From Methylophilaceae bacterium (GTDB taxonomy: Bacteria; Pseudomonadota; Gammaproteobacteria; Burkholderiales; Methylophilaceae), in contig CAJPFK010000004.1 in NCBI GenBank assembly GCA_905339275.1, positions 1 to 64,000 on the forward strand: a stretch of DNA of 64,000 bases. The letters run 5' to 3'. The notes under the pieces are model-generated. The model searched no databases, was not told the DNA's origin, and was given only the letters and a program-made list of their open reading frames with translations. This document shows, piece after piece, positions 41,311 to 51,031 of this stretch. How positions within the stretch are numbered: the first letter of the stretch is position 1; every line of letters begins with the position of its first letter. The position numbers were made by a program, and so were the translations under genes.

Positions 41311-41397
41311 ATCGAAAGCTTAAAGGAGTTGCCTGAATATAAAGAGTGGCGCAGCCCTTTAGGTGGGCATCATGGGAAGCAAGGTCAGATGGCTGTA
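41308..41397 (+). pseudogene. Second decayed TpsA tip fragment
   Basis: The frame reads ELPEYKEWRSPLGGHHGKQG, which lines up with SEEGERMRSTMGGFQGAKG in the TpsA tip (just ahead of its FDYEAG segment). It is an upstream part of the tip, missing in the first orphan. It runs in frame into the next small lipoprotein start. Confidence 0.5.
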
Positions 41398-41412
41398 CCA
41401 GTAAGGAATGGT

Positions 41413-41505
41413 ATGAAATTAATTAAATCAATATTACTTGTAATGCTTTATATACTTCTGTTTGGTTGTGCAAAATGGTGGGATGGCGGAGCATCAGGTA
41501 GGTAA
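41413..41505 (+). CDS. 30-aa lipoprotein or lipoprotein remnant
   Basis: ATG, hydrophobic signal (SILLVMLYILLFGC) with lipobox LFGC, then only CAKWWDGGASGR before the stop. It could be a real small lipoprotein, but its position after a tip fragment suggests the head of another module's lipoprotein. Confidence 0.45.
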   Translation: MKLIKSILLVMLYILLFGCAKWWDGGASGR

Positions 41506-41554
41506 TAAATGCATACGAATAAAAATTAATAGAGGATAGACCACAATTTGAAAT

Positions 41555-41583
41555 AAATGGGGTCAGAGTGATCTGACCCCATT
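41555..41583. repeat. REP-like palindrome, copy 3 (perfect)
   Basis: AATGGGGTCAGA, 4-nt loop, TCTGACCCCATT: a perfect 12-bp stem. It ends just beyond the stop codon of the gene on the opposite strand and may also act as its terminator. Confidence 0.75.
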
Positions 41584-41589
41584 ATACGT

Positions 41590-42345
41590 TTACTGAAATT
41601 GCTCCAACTGCTCCATCACATGACTAAGCTGACTGACCTCTCCCAAGCGCCTGTGCACATTCGCGATATAGGACTCGGCCATCTGAAACCCCATGATGGT
41701 TTTGCGCCCGCCGTCAGTCGTAACCGACGTTCCACGCGGAAACATCTCCCCGTGGCAGGCAACGATATATTTGCGCGCCAGCGCCCTGTCATAGATATTC
41801 CACTGGCTGAAACCAAGACCAAACAACGCCGCAGTATTGTGATCTTCAAACATCCACGCCTGCCGCTTTTCAAGAGATGTTCCATCCGGGAAGCTGCCAC
41901 CGCCGAGTGCCCATTCGGCAATCCGTGTGCAATCCGGTTTTTTTACACTGACATCAACCAGCGTCGCATTTGGCTTTTTTGGTTTTTTTCCGGTATCTTT
42001 TTGGATTGTATACAGAACGAAGTTCATTTTTTGAGCAACATACCCGTCTGATGGATTGTATGTCGCCTGACGGCAGGTTTCTATCTGGCTCTGAAAATTC
42101 GCGAAATCGTTATCCTCCCATTGCGAGTAGGGCTTGCCGAATAAAGGCGCGGTTTTTTCGTCTGTGGTTATGGTCCAGACACTCTGAACGGCCTTTTCCC
42201 GCTGCGCATGGTTGTTGCCTCTGCTCGGCAGAACGACGTCCTGTGTCCAGTTTTTCAAAGCGCCGCAATCCGGCATGGCGATATTGGCCGCGCTGGCCTC
42301 GCCCACCCATATAATGGCCATAAGCACAAAGGTTAATCGTAGCAT
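41590..42345 (-). CDS. Periplasmic protein of two related halves, unknown function
   Basis: 251 aa with a signal peptide (ends GEASA). Two halves share a pattern: MPDC...W...R...T..LFG..YSQW..ND...C (about residues 24-92) and KPDC...W...R...T..LFG..FSQW..YD...C (about 135-200). Each half has two cysteines suitable for a disulfide. No known domain is recognised. It is transcribed toward the TPS relic region and separated from it by a palindrome. Confidence 0.7.
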   Translation of the reverse strand: MLRLTFVLMAIIWVGEASAANIAMPDCGALKNWTQDVVLPSRGNNHAQREKAVQSVWTITTDEKTAPLFGKPYSQWEDNDFANFQSQIETCRQATYNPSDGYVAQKMNFVLYTIQKDTGKKPKKPNATLVDVSVKKPDCTRIAEWALGGGSFPDGTSLEKRQAWMFEDHNTAALFGLGFSQWNIYDRALARKYIVACHGEMFPRGTSVTTDGGRKTIMGFQMAESYIANVHRRLGEVSQLSHVMEQLEQFQ

Positions 42346-42449
42346 GTCGCCTCTCTCTTACTATTGTCGCTTGCAGGCAATCCAGAATATACGCAAAACA
42401 AACACGCGAGAAAACCCCTTGCACCGCTCCCGGTGAAAGGGGGGCGGAA

Positions 42450-43850
42450 TCAAAATACAACTGTTCGCAACCGGCCCAACTGTTCCAGATTCTCGCGGCA
42501 AATCTGCCTGAATGGTTCACTGATCCTGGCATCGAGACTCGCCGATTCCCAGAATGCAACCGCAGTCACGTAAGCCATTTTCCAGGCGTCAATCTGCCTG
42601 GGCAATGGCAACTCAGGGATAAATTGCCGTGGAGGAATCTCACCGCCGGACAAGGGGGCATATAGCATCGGTAACATGTCATAGACTGGCGCCAAGCACA
42701 GGATCGCTTGTTCCTTGAGTTCCTGATCGAACTGAAAGGACAGGTTGCCCAAGTGCATATCGGCGTTACCGATGAGTTGTCCAACCCACCACAGTAGCTG
42801 TGATTCGAATTCCACTTCATCAGGCACCATGCCAAGCTTCACCAGCATGGCGGCCAGGTCCGACCACTTACCACTTCCCTTTCCAATAAATGCAGCATCC
42901 AGGCTGGACAGTGAAATGAGCGGCATCCGACCGAATTCACCCTTGCGATCGAAGCGCTCGACTTCGAGAAACGTTCGCCCACCCGCTTGCAGAATGCGGC
43001 TAGGAGCTGCGGGGATCGGAAGAATGGCGCGAATCGCTTCCAATGCCAAGTGTTCGCAGATCAGAAGATCGGACCAGCGCTGCACGGGAGGAGAACCGTC
43101 GCTGCCTGAGAATTTGACGATGACATGCGAGGTGGCACTGTTCGCCAAGGTGCGCTTGGCCGTGAATTTTGGGAATTCTCCACCCGCGCTGGAACCATAG
43201 CCTGCCAAGGCAATGGCATCAGAGGCCAGTTGCATATATCGAGCCGCTTGCTGCTCCTCCGGAATAGCAGGTTCTGGCGCGGTCACGGATCGGAGCCAAA
43301 GCCTGTAGGCATCGTCCCCGATAATCAGGTTGCCTGAGGTATCAGCCCCGCGCCGGCTCAGCACATAGGCAACATGGTCATCAGACCAGCTTTCAGGGTC
43401 AGCCGGCACATCCAGCTCGTCAGCCGCCCTGCGGGCAAAGCTGCGCCCCAGATAGCCCTGAGGCCGCATGTCATACAACAAGTACGGCAATCCATCCCAT
43501 ACCCCCCCGGCATGCGCGGCATCCGCAGGGAACCCCAGCCCGCGGAGTGGCAGAACGGAACCCGATGGCGACAGCAGATGCAGTATGCCGCAAGGCAGGC
43601 CCTGCCCCAGTTCGTTAATCCTGTAAACAGGAATAGGCTCATTATTGCCACGCAATGGGCGACGCAGGGCGTAACGCGCACGCTTGGTAATACCTAGGCG
43701 CACAATATCGTCACCGCGCGCCTGAAGGATGCGCAGAACAGTCGGAACACTTACGCCCGCGCGAGCAGCCAAATCTGCGGCCGAGGAGAGGCCCTGGTGA
43801 CGCAAGATGCTGTCGAGTCGCACGCGTGCCACTTCATTTGGCGGTCTCAT
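42450..43850 (-). CDS. yjjJ: YjjJ-type HipA-family kinase with fused N-terminal HTH
   Basis: 466 aa. The N-terminal helix-turn-helix (about 18-55: SSAADLAARAGVSVPTVLRIL) is fused to a HipA-like Ser/Thr kinase. The kinase part shows SAGGEFPKFTAKR (loop equivalent to HipA's autophosphorylation region), catalytic GNADMHLGN (about residue 365) and PVYDMLPM with the metal-binding Asp. E. coli YjjJ is the same layout: toxin-like kinase and DNA binding in one chain, with no separate antitoxin gene. None is seen here. A palindromic element lies just upstream of the start. Confidence 0.88.
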   Translation of the reverse strand: MRPPNEVARVRLDSILRHQGLSSAADLAARAGVSVPTVLRILQARGDDIVRLGITKRARYALRRPLRGNNEPIPVYRINELGQGLPCGILHLLSPSGSVLPLRGLGFPADAAHAGGVWDGLPYLLYDMRPQGYLGRSFARRAADELDVPADPESWSDDHVAYVLSRRGADTSGNLIIGDDAYRLWLRSVTAPEPAIPEEQQAARYMQLASDAIALAGYGSSAGGEFPKFTAKRTLANSATSHVIVKFSGSDGSPPVQRWSDLLICEHLALEAIRAILPIPAAPSRILQAGGRTFLEVERFDRKGEFGRMPLISLSSLDAAFIGKGSGKWSDLAAMLVKLGMVPDEVEFESQLLWWVGQLIGNADMHLGNLSFQFDQELKEQAILCLAPVYDMLPMLYAPLSGGEIPPRQFIPELPLPRQIDAWKMAYVTAVAFWESASLDARISEPFRQICRENLEQLGRLRTVVF

Positions 43851-43853
43851 GGG

Positions 43854-43883
43854 ATATTCTTTATTGAATTATGATAAGAATAT
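43854..43883. promoter_or_regulatory. Inverted repeat at the yjjJ start (possible autoregulatory operator)
   Basis: ATATTCTT (43854-43861) and AAGAATAT (43876-43883) form an inverted repeat starting 4 bp from the start codon. ATGATAAGAATAT at 43871-43883 recurs exactly at 43938-43950. The HTH of the gene product could bind these sites. Confidence 0.5.
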
Positions 43884-44201
43884 ACTAATATAAAATATAA
43901 AAATATCAATTAGATAATCTAACTATTTACATAAGATATGATAAGAATATTATTTCAACAATACATTGCATTTGTACAGCATGAATTGTTTGCTTACACC
44001 ATCAAGTACGTAATAAACAAACCGCCCCTACTGTTACCGGTTTTCAGAAGCGGCATGCAATCTCGACGCGCATGGGCTCCTCCTCCAGGCTTCGGAAGTA
44101 ATTGCTTTTTTTATTGCGATGAACGCTGCAACCACCGTGCGAACTACTTGTACTGATTTTGCCAAGGCCAGCCCCAGCCATCTCGCAGACGATTCACACA
44201 A
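43884..44201. other. Intergenic region without a convincing gene
   Basis: AT-rich near yjjJ, then mixed composition. A second copy of ATGATAAGAATAT lies at 43938-43950. Short ORFs on both strands lack ribosome sites and recognisable protein character. Confidence 0.5.
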
Positions 44202-44243
44202 ATAACAACGGGGACAATGCAACTGCATTGTCCCCGTTGTTAT
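44202..44243 (-). terminator. Perfect hairpin downstream of the dimethylamine dehydrogenase gene
   Basis: ATAACAACGGGGACAATGCA (44202-44221) and its exact complement at 44224-44243 leave a 2-nt loop. It starts 28 bp past the dmd stop. No clear T-run follows on either side, so termination is likely but not certain; an mRNA-stabilising or repeat role is possible. Confidence 0.6.
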
Positions 44244-44271
44244 CATTCAAGTCCTCAGGTTTTCTTATGTC

Positions 44272-46482
<2,211 letters not shown>

Positions 46483-46590
46483 TTAGTTACCCTCCTCAAC
46501 TGAATAAGTGAATGAAACCTCAGGATATGTTTATCCTTCTGTCTAGCTTATTCCCTTCCCTTTTTCAGTCCATTCCTACTATGTGTTAGT

Positions 46591-46619
46591 ACTTATGGCC
46601 GGTGGATTACCACTTATGG
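46591..46619. promoter_or_regulatory. Direct repeat in the dmd upstream region (possible activator sites)
   Basis: ACTTATGG occurs at 46591-46598 and 46612-46619, 21 bp start to start (two helical turns), about 110-135 bp upstream of the dmd start codon. The spacer contains GGTGGATTACCAC with paired GTGG/CCAC ends. A regulator binding on one face of the helix is a reasonable guess. Confidence 0.4.
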
Positions 46620-46694
46620 GGTAGGCATGGGGGCAACATTCCGTTTGCTGCAATGGCGTCCGAATGCCGCCATGAAAACGGAGAATGGCTTTTG

Positions 46695-46717
46695 AATAAA
46701 TGGGAGTGGCGTCAATT
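46695..46717. repeat. Degenerate REP-like head
   Basis: AATAAATGGGAGTGGCGTCAATT closely resembles the left arm of the palindrome at 40766 (AATAAATGGGAGTCAGAGTC), but no matching right arm is seen. Likely a relic, lying at the right border of the accessory region next to relA. Confidence 0.35.
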
Positions 46718-46782
46718 TGGCGTGATTATCAGAGTCACGGCAACGCCGATTCCCTTCTCACGCTCTTCTTAACCGATACCGT

Positions 46783-48999
46783 TCAGGCTCGCCGCCGCGC
46801 CGCAGAAACACTGGGTACTTGCTGGACCAGTGCCAGCAGGCGGTCAAGCTGTTCCAGGCCGGAGATTTCGACCGAGAATTGCATCCTGGCCTGCTGATCG
46901 CGGCTCAATGTATTCACCTGGGTCACATTGATTTTCTCACGGGCGAAAAGGTCGCTGATATCGCGCAGCAATCCCTGGCGATCATAGGCTTCCACTTCAA
47001 TATCAACGACTGCACGGGCGTTTTTATCGCCCCATTGAGCGTGCAGCAAACGGCCTTGCCGTGTTTCATCCAGCCGAGCGATGAATGCACAACTATGGCG
47101 ATGGATGGTTACCCCCCGATCGCGCGTAACGTAGCCGACGATGGCATCCGGCGGTACCGGCTTGCAGCATTTGGCCATATTGGTCAGCAGGTTGCCGACA
47201 CCTTCCACGATAATGCCTGCGCTCGGCCTAGGCGGGACGCTTTGTTTGCTGACGAAAAGCTTGGCACTTTCACCTGTTCCGGGAGCGGTTTCTTCTTTCA
47301 GCGCGAGCTCGATCTGGTGTTCGGTTACATCACCACGGCCGATCGCGGCGAGAAACTCTTCCAGCTTGTTGAAGTGAAGTTTCTGCGCGATTTTTTCCTG
47401 GTTGATCGTGCCGATGCCCAGTCGATGCAGTTCTCGATCGAGCCTGGCGCGGCCCTGCGAAACGTTTTCCTCAAAATTCCGGTATTTGAACCAGTGCCTC
47501 ACTTTGGCACGTGCACGCGGACTTTGCAGATAGCCGAGCGATGGCATGAGCCAGTCGCGGCTGGGCGCGCCCTGCTTGGCGGTGAGGATTTCCACACGCT
47601 GCCCGTTTTGAAGCTTGTAATTGAGCGGGACGATGCTGCCGTCCACCTTGGCGCCGCGGGTGCGGTGCCCCAGATCGGTATGCAGGGTATAGGCAAAATC
47701 CACCGGCGTGGCACCGCCGGGCAAATCGATCACCCGGCCTTGCGGGGTGAGAACGTAAACCTTGTCTTGGAACAGTTCACTGTTGAACTGCTCAAGCAAA
47801 TCGCCGCTGTCCGAGACTTCTTCCTTCCAGGCCAGTATCTGCCGCAACCAGGCTATTTTTTCGTCAAACCTGGTATCGGACCGGCCGCCTTCCTTGTAGC
47901 GCCAATGCGCGGCGACACCGAGTTCGGAATGCTGGTGCATTTCATGGGTGCGGATTTGAACTTCCAGCGCGAGGTCTTGCGGACCGATAACCGCGGTATG
48001 CAGCGAGCGGTAGTCATTGCTCTTGGGGCGGGCGATGTAATCGTCGAATTCGCCGGGTATCGGCTGCCATCGGTTATGGATCAGGCCGAGCGCAGTGTAG
48101 CAATCCTTGATGTCATCCACCAGGATGCGTACGGCACGCACATCATAGAGCTCACTGAATTCCAGGTGCTTGCGCCGCATCTTGTTGATGATGCTATAAA
48201 TATGCTTGGGCCTGCCGGTAACTTCAGCCGCAATGCCGGCCTGCGCCAATTCCTGCCGCAACTGGCTGACGACATCGGCAATGTACTGCTCGCGATCAAC
48301 ACGCTTTGCATCCAGTAGCTGCGCCACTTCCTTGTAGAGTTGCGGCTCCAGGTAGCGCAGCGACAGATCTTCCAGTTCCCATTTCAATTGCCAGATGCCC
48401 AGGCGATTGGCCAGCGGCGCGAATATGCCCTGGGTTTCGCGCGCGATCTGCCGCTGTAACGCCTGAGGCGCCGCCGACAGGCTGCGCATGGTCTGCGCGC
48501 GCTCGGCCAGTTTGATCAACACCACGCGAATGTCTTCCACCATGGCCAGCAGCATTTTTCTCAGGCTTTCTATCTGCTGGCCGTCGTCGGCTTTTTTCCT
48601 GTCCGGTTTGTGCAGGCCGGCCATTTCGCTGAATTCCTGGATTTGCTCCATGCGCGAAAGCCCTTCGACCAGGCGGGCGACATTGGGGCCAAAGCGGGTT
48701 TCCAGCGTTTGCTGCCAGCCGTCGAGATAAGCCGGCACCGCATGCAGCAGCGTGGCGATGATCGTTTCGTGGTCCATGTGCATGCCGAGCAGGATAGACG
48801 CGGCCCCTAGCGCATGCTCGAGCAATGGCGTACCGGTGAGCTCGGCATGCCCGGCATAAAGCCCTTTGGAAAATTCGAACGCCTGCTGCAACACTTCGAC
48901 TTCTGCCGGTGTAAAGCGGTCCGACAGCGCATCGAACCATGCCAGGTAATCGTCGGTGTTTTTGGGAGTCAGATGCCGGGAAGTGTGATGGGAAACCAT
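46783..48999 (-). CDS. relA: (p)ppGpp synthetase RelA (synthetase-only type)
   Basis: 738 aa RSH protein. The HD hydrolase is degenerate: the HDxxED site reads LLHAVPAYLD. The synthetase has the acidic EFDDYI motif typical of monofunctional RelA, against KFKDYI in the bifunctional SpoT of this window. TGS (VDFAYTLHTDLGHRTRG) and ACT domains follow for ribosome sensing. It should make the alarmone on stalled ribosomes while SpoT degrades it. Start at 48999. Confidence 0.95.
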   Translation of the reverse strand: MVSHHTSRHLTPKNTDDYLAWFDALSDRFTPAEVEVLQQAFEFSKGLYAGHAELTGTPLLEHALGAASILLGMHMDHETIIATLLHAVPAYLDGWQQTLETRFGPNVARLVEGLSRMEQIQEFSEMAGLHKPDRKKADDGQQIESLRKMLLAMVEDIRVVLIKLAERAQTMRSLSAAPQALQRQIARETQGIFAPLANRLGIWQLKWELEDLSLRYLEPQLYKEVAQLLDAKRVDREQYIADVVSQLRQELAQAGIAAEVTGRPKHIYSIINKMRRKHLEFSELYDVRAVRILVDDIKDCYTALGLIHNRWQPIPGEFDDYIARPKSNDYRSLHTAVIGPQDLALEVQIRTHEMHQHSELGVAAHWRYKEGGRSDTRFDEKIAWLRQILAWKEEVSDSGDLLEQFNSELFQDKVYVLTPQGRVIDLPGGATPVDFAYTLHTDLGHRTRGAKVDGSIVPLNYKLQNGQRVEILTAKQGAPSRDWLMPSLGYLQSPRARAKVRHWFKYRNFEENVSQGRARLDRELHRLGIGTINQEKIAQKLHFNKLEEFLAAIGRGDVTEHQIELALKEETAPGTGESAKLFVSKQSVPPRPSAGIIVEGVGNLLTNMAKCCKPVPPDAIVGYVTRDRGVTIHRHSCAFIARLDETRQGRLLHAQWGDKNARAVVDIEVEAYDRQGLLRDISDLFAREKINVTQVNTLSRDQQARMQFSVEISGLEQLDRLLALVQQVPSVSAARRRA

Positions 49000-49399
49000 G
49001 CAATATTATGGCACCATTGCCCAGCGCCTTGAATACGGCCACGGCGATGCTGGAGAATTAAGTCACGCCCGGGAAAACAGGGGTTGGTTACCGGAAAGCG
49101 GAATGCGGAATGCGGAATGCCCTTAAGGCAACCACGGAGCGCGGCTGGCTATCATCAGGCATCATCCAATCGACGCTGATGGGAAACCCTGCCCAAACGG
49201 ATTGCCCTTGCCATTTTTGTAACAGCAAGCAGGCTCGTCAGGATATGTCGCCACTTGAATTCACATGAAAACTGTCAATTCCCTGACCATTATGTCGAGA
49301 AACGGATACTGATTTGGCAGGCGGAAATCGCTTTTTTCCTGATGAAATCCAGGAAAAGAAGTACGCCTCTGCAAAGTATCGGTCTTCAGGATTTCAACT
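49000..49399. other. Intergenic region upstream of relA
   Basis: About 400 bp holding the probable relA promoter (minus strand). A 7-bp tandem repeat, GCGGAAT three times plus GC, lies at 49098-49120. No RNA gene or convincing ORF is seen; a plus-strand 115-codon ORF overlapping it has no supporting features. Confidence 0.5.
49098..49120. repeat. 7-bp tandem repeat (GCGGAAT x3)
   Basis: Three perfect copies of GCGGAAT in tandem, ending GC. Lies within the relA upstream region. Confidence 0.8.
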
Positions 49400-49579
49400 T
49401 TAACCCCTGTCGCGATTTGAAAACAAAACGCGCGGAAAGTAGTCTGCCACGGGGCTGTGGTCGCTGGAGACCTCATATTCCTCACCCGCAATATCTTCCC
49501 ATTTTTGTTCGTCAGCAGATAAAAGAATGGTTTGATCGAACTGGTTGTGAGCAGTGGTTTTTTCTTTGGTCGTTGCCAT
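49400..49579 (-). CDS. Small acidic hypothetical protein downstream of pqqA
   Basis: 59 aa from the ATG at 49579 (MATTKEKTTAHNQFDQ). A GGAG site precedes the start by 6 nt; an adjacent ATG at 49582 is too close to it. The chain is hydrophilic and acidic in the middle (DEQKWEDIAGEEYEVSSD) with no membrane segment or signal. Same strand as pqqA but separated from it by a terminator. Function not recognised; modest evidence that it is a gene. Confidence 0.4.
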   Translation of the reverse strand: MATTKEKTTAHNQFDQTILLSADEQKWEDIAGEEYEVSSDHSPVADYFPRVLFSNRDRG

Positions 49580-49730
49580 CATATTCTCCAATATCAGGTT
49601 GAAAAGATTCCGTCACTGATACTGAGCAACTTATGTTCCAGATTTGAAATCCGGTGATGGCATCATGAAAATCCGGACCAATACGGCTTTTTTCTCATTA
49701 ATTTGAAAGCGGCTGTATCTGGAAGACAAT

Positions 49731-49757
49731 AAAAAAGGAGGCATTGCCTCCTTTTTT
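49731..49757. terminator. Rho-independent terminator after pqqA
   Basis: AAAAAAGGAGGC, ATT, GCCTCCTTTTTT: a symmetric GC-core hairpin with A and T runs on both sides, starting 14 bp past the pqqA stop. It makes pqqA a single-gene transcript. Confidence 0.88.
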
Positions 49758-49770
49758 ATTCATGCGCAAC

Positions 49771-49842
49771 TTAGCGGTTGCAAACGTACATTGTTACTTC
49801 AAAGCCGAAACGCATTTCAGTAGCTTCTGGTTTGGTCCACAT
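49771..49842 (-). CDS. pqqA: PQQ precursor peptide PqqA
   Basis: 23 codons starting MWTKPEATEMRFGFE. Glu15 and Tyr19 (EVTMY) have the exact E-x3-Y spacing joined by PqqE to build pyrroloquinoline quinone. A strong CAGGAG ribosome site lies 8 nt upstream. It is too short for routine gene callers. No pqqB, C, D or E is present in the window, and a terminator follows directly, so it is a stand-alone pqqA, as found in some methylotrophs that carry extra copies to raise PQQ supply for methanol dehydrogenase. Confidence 0.92.
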   Translation of the reverse strand: MWTKPEATEMRFGFEVTMYVCNR

Positions 49843-49955
49843 GTTCGTATCTCCTGATTCGTTTGAATTTGATGAGCTTTCACACTCATCGCCATTACAT
49901 GATTCATATGGTACAGAAGAATCCCGCCCATGCTGTCGGGATAGTCATGAAATGT

Positions 49956-49976
49956 ATCTAATGATTTTCATTAGAT
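49956..49976. terminator. Hairpin between the DUF3426 gene and pqqA
   Basis: ATCTAATGA and TCATTAGAT form a perfect 9-bp stem with a 3-nt loop, 27 bp past the DUF3426 stop codon. AT-rich, so a weak terminator at best. Confidence 0.35.
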
Positions 49977-50002
49977 AGCGGGGAAACCGGGGTTAACCGG
50001 CC

Positions 50003-51031
50003 CTAGTATGTGACGAATACGCGATATCCCGCAACCGGCTGTCCGCTGGTGGTAAGGGACAGTTTGATATCGACTGTCTGATGAGGTGCAAGCCCCTGCC
50101 TGGCTTCGCTTTTCGATGCTAGATAATCTGCCGGCGTAAAGGTGCGCCGCAACAGCGGCTTGTCGTTATCGTCCGTCAGCGTCAATTCCAGCAACGGATA
50201 GGCCTGGTAAAAATCGGCATTGTTGACCAGGCTGCTATAGAGATGGATCAGGCCCTGACGGTCAATATCCTCGCGCAGTTCGGAATCGTCAATCACCAGC
50301 AGATCGGCAATTTTCGGCAATTCAACGGTGCAGCCTATCCACTTGCAGCCTTGTTCAAGATAAGGCCGCATCTGCGGCATGCGGGCCGCAATATCGGAAC
50401 GCAGATAGTAAATTGCCTGCCCGGTTGCCAATATCAGCAGCACGATCACAAGAAAAATCAGCAGAAACTTGAACAGCCGGCGTTTTCCTGCCCCGTCCGT
50501 GCCGGAATTTTTTCTGGCGACATCCTCCACCATGATGGGGCTGTCAATCGCAAACGCGGGAGGAACGCTGTAATCGGTAAGATTGAATGTCGGTTCAGTC
50601 GCTTCAGCGGGAAGCGGTCCGGCAACAGCGGATGTTTTTGCAACCGGCGTTTCCGCTTCAGGTTCGGCAGGCGTTTCCTCCGGCAACACGTCACCCACGA
50701 CCGTCTCATAGACGAATTGCGGTTCGGTTTCCTGTTCCGCCAGTTCTTCCGGCAGTGTGTCGATCGATGGCTCGGATGCATGGTCAGGGATGGAGGGCTC
50801 ATCCTGGATAAAGAAAGTGATCCCGGACGACGCCATCATGACCGCGTCGTCTTCCGCCTCAGCCGTTACGGGTGGTTGAACCGGCTCATCCGCCACCTCG
50901 CTCAGGTTTTCCAATGCATTGAATACATGCTCGCATCTACCGCAACGCACATCGCCGCGATGTGCCGCCAATTGTTCGGGCGACACGTAAAACGCTGCCG
51001 TACATTCGGGACAAGAGGTAACTAGACGCAT
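50003..51031 (-). CDS. Zinc-ribbon / DUF3426 membrane protein
   Basis: 342 aa. The N-terminal MJ0042-type zinc ribbon reads CPEC...CGRCEHVF (about residues 7-33). A long acidic Pro/Glu-rich linker, one transmembrane helix (about 205-225: FKFLLIFLVIVLLILATGQA) and a periplasmic DUF3426 domain follow. The ATG at 51031 overlaps the prmA stop by 10 bp. Function is unknown; the position behind accB-accC-prmA is common in betaproteobacteria. Confidence 0.82.
   Translation of the reverse strand: MRLVTSCPECTAAFYVSPEQLAAHRGDVRCGRCEHVFNALENLSEVADEPVQPPVTAEAEDDAVMMASSGITFFIQDEPSIPDHASEPSIDTLPEELAEQETEPQFVYETVVGDVLPEETPAEPEAETPVAKTSAVAGPLPAEATEPTFNLTDYSVPPAFAIDSPIMVEDVARKNSGTDGAGKRRLFKFLLIFLVIVLLILATGQAIYYLRSDIAARMPQMRPYLEQGCKWIGCTVELPKIADLLVIDDSELREDIDRQGLIHLYSSLVNNADFYQAYPLLELTLTDDNDKPLLRRTFTPADYLASKSEARQGLAPHQTVDIKLSLTTSGQPVAGYRVFVTY

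Noticed and set aside
43938-44156. 72-codon ORF between yjjJ and dmd
   Set aside because: Low-quality sequence without a ribosome site, partly within the repeat ATGATAAGAATAT.
46819-48318. 499-codon plus-strand ORF opposite relA
   Set aside because: Antisense shadow of relA.
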